Part shown: positions 35,707 through 44,007 of the stretch, in pieces
Layout of the letters: every line of letters starts with the position of its first letter
Numbering within the stretch: position 1 is the stretch's first letter
Source: Planctomycetaceae bacterium
GTDB taxonomy: Bacteria; Planctomycetota; Phycisphaerae; Phycisphaerales; SM1A02
Reading direction: 5' to 3'
Length of the DNA: 64,000 nt
NCBI GenBank assembly: GCA_027490145.1
Contig: JAIXYQ010000014.1
Coordinates: 89,534 to 153,533, forward strand
Position numbers and translations under genes: made by a program
Notes under the pieces: model-generated
What the model was told of the DNA's origin: nothing
Databases searched by the model: none
The model's input: only the letters and a program-made list of their open reading frames with translations

Positions 35707-36212
35707 GGGCGGTCAGTGGGTTCGGACACCTTGGAGCGACCCACGCCAGGCTGGCTGAGGACGGGCCCGAGGACCTTGGCGACCGCGATGGTCTCGCTGA
35801 CCAGCAGCGCCAGGTACGTGAGCCCCGTAGCCAGCACGAACGCCTTGGGCTCTCCGAGGGAGCGGAAATATAGCAATGCAGCAAGGCCCGCCGTGGCGGC
35901 CATGCGAAGCCCCGCGGCCCCCATCCAGAAGCTGGCCCAGATGCTCGCCGCGCGTTGCGATGGGGGCCAGAGCATGAGCAGCCCCAGCAGGTTGCCGACC
36001 AGCGCAACGACCACCCCGAGGATGCATCCAAGCCAAGTCCCCGCAGGCGTTTGCATCAATTCACTGGTTTGGGACAGCCAGCCAAGGCCACCCGCGACCG
36101 CGGCACAGGCCACACCGGTTCCAAGCGTCGTCAGCAGCATGGCGCGGCCGGGCAGGCTGAAGATGACTTCACCCTGTGCATCGCGCGGCAGGTCCTTCGG
36201 GGCCTCAGTCAC
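35703..36212 (-). CDS. AtpI-like membrane protein
   Basis: 169 residues from a GTG at 36212 with AGGTGG upstream; the start overlaps the stop of the AtpZ-like gene by eight bases (GTGACTGA). Frames opening at 36275 add non-conserved residues. Four membrane helices are visible (about 20-145: MLLTTLGTGVACAAVAGGL, WLGCILGVVVALVGNLLGLL, MAATAGLAALLYF, ATGLTYLALLVSETIAV). ATP synthase I-type proteins assist assembly or supply of the c-ring and stand upstream of atpB as here. The family assignment rests on position and topology. Confidence 0.6.
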   Translation of the reverse strand: MTEAPKDLPRDAQGEVIFSLPGRAMLLTTLGTGVACAAVAGGLGWLSQTSELMQTPAGTWLGCILGVVVALVGNLLGLLMLWPPSQRAASIWASFWMGAAGLRMAATAGLAALLYFRSLGEPKAFVLATGLTYLALLVSETIAVAKVLGPVLSQPGVGRSKVSEPTDRP

Positions 36213-36513
36213 CGGGGCCACCTGCGCCGGACTTCGGACGCTCCACGCGCTTTCCACGTTGCTCAAGGTAGGCATTCATGCTGAGGCCGCCGCGTACGAG
36301 GCTGTAGATCGACACCACGATGCCCAAACCTGCACCGATCGCCAGCCAGAGCGGCTCGGTCCCGGCAAAGTGATCCACGACCCAGCCGATGCCCGCGCCG
36401 GCGAGCACCTCGGTCACCATCTGCCAGGCCAGCCCCATCATGCGGAAACCGATCCGCATTTCCTCGCGGTCATCGGCGGCCTTGCGGCGGGCGCTTTCGG
36501 GATCGATCGGCAC
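36205..36513 (-). CDS. AtpZ/AtpI-family small membrane protein
   Basis: 102 residues from a GTG at 36513. Two membrane helices, the first with MVTEVLAGAGIGWVVDHFAGT and the second with LWLAIGAGLGIVVSIYSLVRG, match the AtpZ/AtpI pattern (GxxxGxxLDxxxGTxPxxxxxGxxxGxxxGxxxxYR). It is the first gene of the operon. Such proteins help in the assembly of F-type ATP synthase or magnesium supply. The next gene overlaps it by eight bases. Confidence 0.85.
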   Translation of the reverse strand: MPIDPESARRKAADDREEMRIGFRMMGLAWQMVTEVLAGAGIGWVVDHFAGTEPLWLAIGAGLGIVVSIYSLVRGGLSMNAYLEQRGKRVERPKSGAGGPGD

Positions 36514-36567
36514 GCGTCGAGCCTACCGGGGGCCGCCGGCTCGCGACGGGCTACACTTCCGCCCGCC

Positions 36568-37125
36568 ATGGCCATCCGCGACAGCGAGATCGTCGACGTC
36601 ACCCCGAAGCGCCTCGATTCCACCGAGAGCCTGTTCGTGGTGAACGTCATCAAGGGACTCGGCACCACGCTGCGCCACTGCTTCCAGAACATCGGCCGCG
36701 ACGGCAAGAACAAGGACACCCTGTGGGTGGTCCAGTACCCCGAGGAAAAGCGCGATGACCGTCCGGTCGAGGACGGCGGCCAGTACCGCCCCTACTTCCG
36801 CGGCGTACACCGCCTCAACAAGGACGAGGACGGCCGCGTGCGCTGCGTCGCGTGCTTCATGTGCGCCACGGCCTGCCCGGCGAAGTGCATCCACATCGTC
36901 GCCGACGAGAGCCCCTGGGACGACCGCGAGAAGTACCCGAAGCAGTTCGACATCGATGAGCTCCGGTGCATCTACTGCGGCATGTGCGAAGAGGCGTGCC
37001 CGGTCGATGCGATCGAACTCACGCCTCACTACGAGGTGACCGGTCTCTCGCGCAACGAGCTGATCTTCGACAAGACCAAGCTGCTGCAGGTCTTCGACGA
37101 GACGATCGCCGAGAAGCCCATGTGA
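36568..37125 (+). CDS. nuoI: NADH-quinone oxidoreductase subunit I-like 2[4Fe-4S] ferredoxin
   Basis: 185 residues from the ATG at 36568; a much longer frame opens upstream (34735), but it is antisense to the atp genes. The two ferredoxin motifs CVACFMCATACPAKC and CIYCGMCEEACPVDA would bind two [4Fe-4S] clusters, in the NuoI order. It starts with a helix-rich segment (SLFVVNVIKGLGTTLRHCF), as in complex I subunit I. In the cell it should dock on the membrane arm and pass electrons on. No other nuo gene is near, so the complex I genes are scattered. Confidence 0.85.
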   Translation: MAIRDSEIVDVTPKRLDSTESLFVVNVIKGLGTTLRHCFQNIGRDGKNKDTLWVVQYPEEKRDDRPVEDGGQYRPYFRGVHRLNKDEDGRVRCVACFMCATACPAKCIHIVADESPWDDREKYPKQFDIDELRCIYCGMCEEACPVDAIELTPHYEVTGLSRNELIFDKTKLLQVFDETIAEKPM

Positions 37126-37128
37126 GGT

Positions 37129-37146
37129 GCGCGGCGATCACCGCGC
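37129..37146. terminator. Short hairpin between convergent nuoI and AsmA-like genes
   Basis: GCGCGG (37129-37134) pairs with CCGCGC (37141-37146) around CGATCA, in the 33-base gap between two convergent genes. No T run is present on either strand. The location suggests a shared terminator, but the support is weak. Confidence 0.3.
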
Positions 37147-37158
37147 AAGGCTGACCGT

Positions 37159-40100
37159 TCACCTCGGGGACTGCTGGCCCTGCTTTGGTTTCTGCTTCGG
37201 CTTCCCGAACAACCCGTCGAGGGCATCGATGACCTGCCCCGCGCCCTTGATGGGATCGATCTTGCCGATCACAGGGTGCACCGAGGTCTCCAGCGGCACC
37301 TGCTTGCCGTTGACCGGACCGAGCGGCCCGCTGAAGGTGATCTCGACCGCGAGCAGGTTGCCCAGGTCCATCGGCAGCATGTTGAGCGCGTTGCTGATGT
37401 CGGCGATCGTCTCGTCCACCGGGCTGCTGATGCCGCCGGCGACGCCGGCGACCGTCCGGACGATGCTGCTCGCGGGATAGCGCGCCGTGATGGCCCGCGC
37501 CCAGGCAGGATCGCGCGCCAGGTCGATGTCGCCGGAAAAGTTCAGCACGAGTTGCCACTGCGTGCCCATGCGATCGACGCCGATGATGAAGTCGTTGTAG
37601 GTCAGCTGCCCGGCACGCACGGTCGCCACCAGCGGGCCCACGTTTGCCGGGACCGCCGGATCCACCGATGACTTGAACTTCTGCAGCACGCCGAGCAGCT
37701 GGTTGCTCTTCACGACCGTCACGTCACCCACCTCGACGCGCGCATCCGCGTCCAGCCGGGCAAGGTTGCCGTCCATCGGCCAGCGCACGCGCGACAGCGC
37801 GATCTTGACCGGCGGCGCATCCTTGATGTCGGACAGGATGGGGTTCACCGGCTCGAGCAACTCGCGTCGGATCGTGTCGTTCAGGACCAGCGTCAGGTCG
37901 ATGGGGCGATCCGGGTCGACCTGCGCGACGCCATCGGCCACCGTGATCCTCGGCACGCGCGCATCGAGGTACGTGGTGTCGAGCGTAACGGAGACCACCA
38001 TCGCGCCCGGCGCGGGCGAGTTGACGTCGATCGTCGCATCCGCGCGCTCGCCGCACGCACGCGTGACGATGCCGTCGGTTGCTGCGAGTGCATCGACCCA
38101 GCCAAGCGGAATCGCCTTCGCCTGGGCCTGTGCGCGCACCGTCATCGCGGCGCTCGCCAGCGATCCGTCGGGTCGGCCGAGCGCATCGATCGTGCCCTTG
38201 GCATTCACCGAGCCGTCGCTGCCCTTGGCGCCGAACGCCACCGTGGCATCGAACGCGCACGATCGACCCAGCGCGTCGGCCTTGATCTCGGCACCGATTC
38301 GCTCGACGTGCAGCTTCAGGGGACCGAACCAGGCGTCGATGGCGCCCACGCTGACGGAGGCATCGATGCTCGCATCGGCGAGCCGTGCCGGCACCGAGAT
38401 GCGTCGAAGATCGATCGATGCCGACAGCCGCGCCTTCGGGTCAAGCGTCAGGCGATCGCTGCCTGATGCGTTGAATGCGCCGCCCTTCGGCGAGGAGCCG
38501 GCGGCTGCGGCGGCGGGCTTGGCCGCGGCAACCGGCTTGGCGGCGATGAACGGCTGCACCAGCACGCCAGGCGCCGAGACCACGGCACGCGAGCCGCGCA
38601 CGTCGATCGCGCCATCCGCATCGAGTATGCCCCGAAGATCTCCCTTCAGGTCAAGGTCCACCGCCGCCGGCTCCGGCGAACCTCCGTCGATCGCCACCAC
38701 CGTGGCGATCGACACGCTCGCGCCGGACTCGAGGGACGTGACGGCCGCCGTCAGCCGCGTCGAGTCGAAGGCAAGGGACATGGTGTCGCTCGGCCGGGCC
38801 GTGAAGGCGCCGACCGATGCTTCCGCATTCAGCGACGCGGCACGGCGGTCCGCACTCACCTGCACGCCCGTGAGCGTGGCCGCGATCGGTACGATCGTGC
38901 CGTCGGTCCAATCCGCCGCGAGAGGATCCGCGCCGGCCAGGACGCGGTCCATGACCCGCCGCGGCAGGGAGACCTTCATCGTGGCGCTCGGGATCCGGAG
39001 CGCGCGTTCCGTCCGGCCCGATGCTGCCGGATCAAGCTCGGCCTTGACCGTCCCCGAGAGCCGCACGAGCGCCAGCGCGAGTTCGACGGCGTCCTGGCCA
39101 CCCTTTCCCGACCAGGTGAGGTCCACCGTGCCCGGCCCAGCGGCGACAGGCAGGTACGGACTGTCGTTGAACCGGCTCGCCAGGGTGGTGCCTGCGGTGA
39201 GGGTCGCACGGAGCGTGGCCGTGCCGGATGGCCGCCCCGACGCCGGGATGTTCAGCGCCACCTGCCCCTTGGCATCGACCTCGCCCGGCACCGTCACGCC
39301 CACCGAACCAGACCAGTCAAGATCCCCAGAGGACGCTCGTGATGCCGTGCCGTCGATCGCCAGGCGCTCCAGCACGATGCCGCCGTCCAGGCCCGGGCAT
39401 GCACTCAGGTCCACACGATCCATGCCCAATTGAAGTTTCTGCGCCTTGACTTCAACAGCATCCGGAGTCGCCGTGGGGGTCAGGATCGTGAGCTCCTCGC
39501 ATCCGACCGCCAGGCGCGCCGGCGATGAGAGCCTCATCCCCTCCACGCCCAGCAAGTCAGGCAAGCCGTCGGAGACGGCGATCACGCCCTTGAGACCGCG
39601 GACGACGGTCCGCTCGGTCGTCCACTGCCCCTGCGCTGAAAGCTCCGCAGCCGGCCCCCTCACGACCACCTGCGCCGCCACCGAACTGCGGTCCCCATCG
39701 AACTGCGCCGACAGGACCGGTCGACCGAGCCCGATGAGCCCGGACATGCGTTGCACGCGCTCGGGCACATGCGGCACACGCGACAGGTCGATCGCGTCGA
39801 CCTGGATCGAGCCGCTGCCTCGGATCGCCTCGGGCGTCACGTCGCCTGCCATCGAGACGGCTCCCGAGAGCACGACGTCGGCCTTGGCCGCAAAGCCGCT
39901 CGCGCCACCGTTGAGCGACACCTGCACGCCCTTGGCCAGGGCATCCGAGCGGATGCCGACGGTCGTGGCGGCCACGTCGAGCCATGCATCGGGTCCCAGC
40001 ACGCCGCCGAGGGACAAGGGCTCGATGCCCACGGCCACGGCCAGCGAGGCGTTCGCGAGGTCCACGCCCTTCGCCCCGGTCTCGAACGCGGCCCGCTCGA

Positions 40101-41703
40101 TCGTGAGCGTGGTCGATGCCGGGCGGCGAAGCGTGAGCCCCGTGCCACCGAGCCACTCGTTGCCGATCGCGGCCGTGATCGCCGATCGCTCGAGCTCCAC
40201 GCGTGCACCCGTCACGCTGCCGTCGTCGAAACGCGGCACGATGAACGCGCCCATCGTGCCCTGCGGCACGCCGCCGGCCAGCGTGAGCTCGACCTGCGCA
40301 CGATCCGCCAGGCGCGCGGTGCGCAGGCCGATCGTGACGTCACCGAGCATCAGGCCATCCTTCGCCTGCTCGATGCCATCGAGTCGCACGCCCTTCACGG
40401 CGACCGTTGCAACCAGCTGGAGGTCCTCGAGCGGACGCTCGCCCAGCGGAACGACCGCCCGCTCGACGCGCACCGACAGCGGTACATCGGCCAGGACCGG
40501 CACGCCCAGGCTGCGCACGAGCGGCGTCGACAGCGTGGCGTCGAACGCCACGCCCTGCACGATCGCCTGGTTGGCCACGTCATCGAGCCGGGCCGTCCCG
40601 GTCAGCGTGAATCGATCGCTGCGCGCGCTGAGCGTGGCTGATGGACCATCGAAGTCCAGCGTGGCGCTCAACGTGTCGCCGAGGTCGCGCGCGGCATCAA
40701 GCCCCGTCCCGTGCAGGAACGGCGCGAGCACCGCGATGGGCACGTTGCCGAGCGCGACCTGCCCTGCGGCCGTGGCCTTCGACGAGAGACCTCCCGAGGG
40801 CGTGAGCGCGCCATTGAGGCGCACGCGCCCCGTGGCGGTGCTCGGCGCATTGCCCTTGGCTTCGAGCGACGCGTCGAACCGGACATCGATCGCGCGCGCA
40901 AGGCTCTCGGCCTTCGCCGAGAGATCGAGCGTCCGAACGACCACGTCCTGCGTTCCCGCGGAGACCGGCAGCGCGGTCGCCTTGATGGACAGGTCCACGC
41001 CGGCCGTGGTCGGCGTCAGCACGCCGTCACGACCGACGAGTCCGCTGAGCTTCGCCTCGACGTCGAAGGATCCTCGCTCGGCATCGATCGACGTGGACCC
41101 CTTGGCCTTCACGGTGGCATCGGCGCCATCGAGCACGATCGTCGCGCTGGCTCCATCGACGCGCACCGTGCTGCCGGCTCCGAGCGGCTTGATGACGAGC
41201 CTGAGCGGATCGATCGACACCGTCGCACCCCGGAGGATGTCGGGCAACGACGCGGGTACCGATGGCGGCTTCGGCGCCGCGGCAGCCGCGGAAGCGGACG
41301 GCGTGGAGGAGGGCGGTGCCGCGAACAGTTCCAGCAGCGTGATCGATCCGTCATCACGCGAGGCCGTGTCCACGCTGGCCCCGACGCGCACGTCGAGCGG
41401 TCCACTTGCGCGCGCCAGCGCGATCAATCCGGTGTGCACGCTGACCGTGGCGTCGACCGCATCATGCTCGCCACTGAGGCGGACGTGCACGAGTTGCGGC
41501 CCGGACCAGCTCAACGAGGCATCGATCACGCTGACCGTGCCTCGGACGTGCGGCACGAGTTGGTCACGGACGATGCCCGGAAGGATCGTGGCGCTGATGA
41601 TGCTCGGCGCCAGCGCCACGAGCACCACGACGACGAGCGCCGCGATGCCGCATGCGATCGACACCCTGCGGACCAGCCGCGATGACAAGGCTCCCCTGCT
41701 CAT
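37159..41703 (-). CDS. AsmA/TamB-like giant envelope protein
   Basis: 1514 residues from the ATG at 41703; the frame opens to 41769 without conserved sequence. One N-terminal membrane helix (about 12-30, ACGIAALVVVVLVALAPSII) anchors the protein, and the rest is a long series of strand-rich segments with Ala/Val/Thr/Asp composition, such as LVVRGPAAELSAQGQW and LNGALTPSGGLSSK. This is the AsmA-like repeating beta-groove layout of proteins that bridge the inner and outer membrane for lipid transport. Residues 130-150 and about 1060 are Ala/Pro-rich linkers. The C-terminus ends with a basic Lys/Gln tail. The family is assigned by architecture, not by a specific motif. Confidence 0.7.
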   Translation of the reverse strand: MSRGALSSRLVRRVSIACGIAALVVVVLVALAPSIISATILPGIVRDQLVPHVRGTVSVIDASLSWSGPQLVHVRLSGEHDAVDATVSVHTGLIALARASGPLDVRVGASVDTASRDDGSITLLELFAAPPSSTPSASAAAAAPKPPSVPASLPDILRGATVSIDPLRLVIKPLGAGSTVRVDGASATIVLDGADATVKAKGSTSIDAERGSFDVEAKLSGLVGRDGVLTPTTAGVDLSIKATALPVSAGTQDVVVRTLDLSAKAESLARAIDVRFDASLEAKGNAPSTATGRVRLNGALTPSGGLSSKATAAGQVALGNVPIAVLAPFLHGTGLDAARDLGDTLSATLDFDGPSATLSARSDRFTLTGTARLDDVANQAIVQGVAFDATLSTPLVRSLGVPVLADVPLSVRVERAVVPLGERPLEDLQLVATVAVKGVRLDGIEQAKDGLMLGDVTIGLRTARLADRAQVELTLAGGVPQGTMGAFIVPRFDDGSVTGARVELERSAITAAIGNEWLGGTGLTLRRPASTTLTIERAAFETGAKGVDLANASLAVAVGIEPLSLGGVLGPDAWLDVAATTVGIRSDALAKGVQVSLNGGASGFAAKADVVLSGAVSMAGDVTPEAIRGSGSIQVDAIDLSRVPHVPERVQRMSGLIGLGRPVLSAQFDGDRSSVAAQVVVRGPAAELSAQGQWTTERTVVRGLKGVIAVSDGLPDLLGVEGMRLSSPARLAVGCEELTILTPTATPDAVEVKAQKLQLGMDRVDLSACPGLDGGIVLERLAIDGTASRASSGDLDWSGSVGVTVPGEVDAKGQVALNIPASGRPSGTATLRATLTAGTTLASRFNDSPYLPVAAGPGTVDLTWSGKGGQDAVELALALVRLSGTVKAELDPAASGRTERALRIPSATMKVSLPRRVMDRVLAGADPLAADWTDGTIVPIAATLTGVQVSADRRAASLNAEASVGAFTARPSDTMSLAFDSTRLTAAVTSLESGASVSIATVVAIDGGSPEPAAVDLDLKGDLRGILDADGAIDVRGSRAVVSAPGVLVQPFIAAKPVAAAKPAAAAAGSSPKGGAFNASGSDRLTLDPKARLSASIDLRRISVPARLADASIDASVSVGAIDAWFGPLKLHVERIGAEIKADALGRSCAFDATVAFGAKGSDGSVNAKGTIDALGRPDGSLASAAMTVRAQAQAKAIPLGWVDALAATDGIVTRACGERADATIDVNSPAPGAMVVSVTLDTTYLDARVPRITVADGVAQVDPDRPIDLTLVLNDTIRRELLEPVNPILSDIKDAPPVKIALSRVRWPMDGNLARLDADARVEVGDVTVVKSNQLLGVLQKFKSSVDPAVPANVGPLVATVRAGQLTYNDFIIGVDRMGTQWQLVLNFSGDIDLARDPAWARAITARYPASSIVRTVAGVAGGISSPVDETIADISNALNMLPMDLGNLLAVEITFSGPLGPVNGKQVPLETSVHPVIGKIDPIKGAGQVIDALDGLFGKPKQKPKQGQQSPR

Positions 41704-41772
41704 GCCCGGATCGTACGGACCGATGGCTGCGGAGTCCGAACGCGCGCGGGGATGGCGGCGCGGACGCACCGC

Positions 41773-42978
41773 TCAGTCGACCGCGACCGGTGCGCGCGGC
41801 GTTGCGGGCACGAGCGACAGCATCCGGTCGATCGCGATGCGCGCCAGCGCTCGCGCCTCGGGGTGCACGGAGATGCGGTTGACCACCCTGCCCTGGGCGA
41901 GTTCGTCAAGCACCCACAGCAGGTGCGCCTGGTCGATGCGGTACATCGTCGTGCAGAGGCACTGGCAGTCCGAGAGGATCCGGACATCGACGCCGCGGGC
42001 CGCCGCACGAGCCGCCAGGCGGTTGACGAGGTGGATCTCGGTGCCGACGGCGAACCGTGATCCGGCAGGGGCGGCCTCGATCTCCTGGATGATGAACTCC
42101 GTCGATCCCTTCAGGTCCGCGAGGTCGACGACCTCCTGGCAACACTCTGGATGCACGATGACCTTCATGCCGGGCTCGTTCGCCCGGATCCACGCCACGT
42201 GCTCGGGGCGGAAGAGCTTGTGCACGCTGCAGTGGCCGGCCCACAGCACGATGTCGGCATCGTGCAGTTGGCTGGTCGTGAGCCCACCGCCGGGCTTGCG
42301 TGGCTGCCAGAGCGCGCACTGTGCCGTCAGGCCGGGATCAGCTGCGGCATCGACCTCGGTCACGAAGCCACGCGACTTGGCGGTGTTGCGCCCCAGGTGC
42401 TGGTCGGGCAGGAACAGCAGCTTGACCCGTTCACCGGACTCGAGCGGGCGCTCGCCACCGCGCAGGGCCCAGTCGAAGACCAGATGCGCGTTGCTGCTCG
42501 TGCAGCAGGCACCGCCATGCTGGCCGACGAACGCCTTGATCGCCGCCGAGCTGTTGACGTAGGTGATCGGAATGACCCGGACGCGCTCACCGGCATGCAC
42601 GGCGGCGATCGCGTCCCAGCACGCGACCGTGTCGTCCCAGGCGGCCATGTCAGCCATGCTGCAGCCGGCACCCAGATCGGGCAGGATGACGTTCACGGCG
42701 CCATCGGTGACGATGTCGGCCGTCTCTGCCATGAAGTGCACGCCACAGAAGATCAGCGACTCGCTGCCGCGACGGCGCGCCTCGATGGCGGCCATCTGCG
42801 ACAGCTTCAGGCTGTCGCCGGTCAGGTCCGCATGCTGCACGACCGCATCCTGCTGGTAGTGATGCCCCAGGATCAGCACGCGGGAACCGAGCTCGGCTCG
42901 ACGGGCCGAGATCGCCGTCGCCAGCGTTCCCTCGTCCATCGATCGGTAGCGTTCGGGCAGCGGTGGTTGCCAGAGCAT
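41773..42978 (-). CDS. nadA: Quinolinate synthase (NadA)
   Basis: [4Fe-4S] enzyme that condenses iminoaspartate with dihydroxyacetone phosphate to quinolinate, for NAD. It has 401 residues. Readable signatures are ILGHHYQQDAVVQHADLTGDSL, the first cluster Cys near residue 106 (LGAGCSMADM), the second in the HPECCQEVVDLAD motif and the third in the CQCLCTTM motif, and TEIHLVNRL. It stands 69 bases upstream of the AsmA-like gene and divergent from ispE by 36 bases. nadB and nadC are not in the window. Confidence 0.96.
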   Translation of the reverse strand: MLWQPPLPERYRSMDEGTLATAISARRAELGSRVLILGHHYQQDAVVQHADLTGDSLKLSQMAAIEARRRGSESLIFCGVHFMAETADIVTDGAVNVILPDLGAGCSMADMAAWDDTVACWDAIAAVHAGERVRVIPITYVNSSAAIKAFVGQHGGACCTSSNAHLVFDWALRGGERPLESGERVKLLFLPDQHLGRNTAKSRGFVTEVDAAADPGLTAQCALWQPRKPGGGLTTSQLHDADIVLWAGHCSVHKLFRPEHVAWIRANEPGMKVIVHPECCQEVVDLADLKGSTEFIIQEIEAAPAGSRFAVGTEIHLVNRLAARAAARGVDVRILSDCQCLCTTMYRIDQAHLLWVLDELAQGRVVNRISVHPEARALARIAIDRMLSLVPATPRAPVAVD

Positions 42979-43014
42979 GGGTCATGAAGTGTAGGGCCTA
43001 CCATCCAGACTTCC

Positions 43015-43950
43015 ATGGACGACGACCTGCTCGTGCACGCCCCTGCCAAGCTCAACCTGGCCTTGAGCGTCGGCGCCCCGCGACCGGATGGCCTCCACCC
43101 GCTGTCGTCGTGGATGGTCACCCTCGGCTGGGGCGACTCGATCTACCTGCGCCGGCGCGATCCCGGCAGCAACTCGCTTTTCGCCAACGTCTGGGCGACC
43201 GACGCTCCGCACACGCCCGACCTGGATTGGCCGCTGCGCAGCGATCTGTCGTGGAAGGCGCACGCTGCGGTCGAGCGCGCCGTCGGACGCCAGCTTCCGG
43301 TGCGCGTGCGCGTCGAGAAGCGGATCCCCGTCGGTGGCGGCCTCGGCGGCGGCAGCAGCAATGCCGCGGCCGTGCTGCGCGGACTCGATGAGCTCTTCGA
43401 CCTCAGGCTCGGCGACGAGGCGCTCCGATCCATCGCCGCAGGCCTGGGCAGCGATGTCGCGTTCCTGGTCGGGGGTGGATCGGCGATCGTGTCCGGCGTC
43501 GGGGAACGCGTCGAGGCGCTGCCGGGAGTTCCGCAGGTGCACGTGGTGCTGTGCTTCCCCGAGGCGCACTGCCCGACCCCGACGGTGTACCGGTTGTTCG
43601 ACGCCCTGCGGCCTGATGCCCGCGACCCCGATCATGCGCGTGTCCTCGGACTCGCCGCGACCGAGCGCGTGCGGGCGCACGAACCCTTCAACGACCTCGC
43701 GGCACCGGCGCGCGAGTCGAGCGAGGCCGTGCGGCGGGCGATGGACGAGATCGCCGAGGTCACGCAGTTGCCCGTGCACGTCTGCGGCAGCGGCAGCAGC
43801 CTCTTCATGGTGTGCGACGATCCGATCCACGCCGAGCACGTTGCGCGGACCGTGGTGAACGAAGCCGCCGTGAAGGCGGTCGCCACGCAGGTCGGCGGCC
43901 CGGACGGGAGCGTCCGCAACCCACCGCCCGTGCGCCGCACCTGCGCATAA
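43015..43950 (+). CDS. ispE: 4-diphosphocytidyl-2-C-methyl-D-erythritol kinase (IspE)
   Basis: GHMP kinase of the non-mevalonate isoprenoid pathway. It has 311 residues. The substrate motif APAKLNLALSVGAPRPDGLHPLSS, the ATP motif IPVGGGLGGGSSNAAAVL near 103-120, and the C-terminal VCGSGSSLFMV (third GHMP motif) are present. The usual IspE length is about 280-300; the C-terminus here is a little longer and basic. It points to use of the MEP pathway. Confidence 0.94.
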   Translation: MDDDLLVHAPAKLNLALSVGAPRPDGLHPLSSWMVTLGWGDSIYLRRRDPGSNSLFANVWATDAPHTPDLDWPLRSDLSWKAHAAVERAVGRQLPVRVRVEKRIPVGGGLGGGSSNAAAVLRGLDELFDLRLGDEALRSIAAGLGSDVAFLVGGGSAIVSGVGERVEALPGVPQVHVVLCFPEAHCPTPTVYRLFDALRPDARDPDHARVLGLAATERVRAHEPFNDLAAPARESSEAVRRAMDEIAEVTQLPVHVCGSGSSLFMVCDDPIHAEHVARTVVNEAAVKAVATQVGGPDGSVRNPPPVRRTCA

Positions 43951-44007
43951 CGCACGACGGTGGCGAGCACGGCCTGCGTACACTTCGCGGCTTCGGAATC
44001 GACCCCC

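Noticed and set aside
34735..36567. Long N-terminal extension of the NuoI-like frame
   Set aside because: The extension is antisense to atpB and its upstream partners; conserved NuoI sequence begins at the ATG at 36568.
39446..42562. 1038-residue open frame on the + strand
   Set aside because: Antisense to the AsmA-like gene and nadA; composition is low-complexity Ser/Arg/Thr as expected from a shadow frame.
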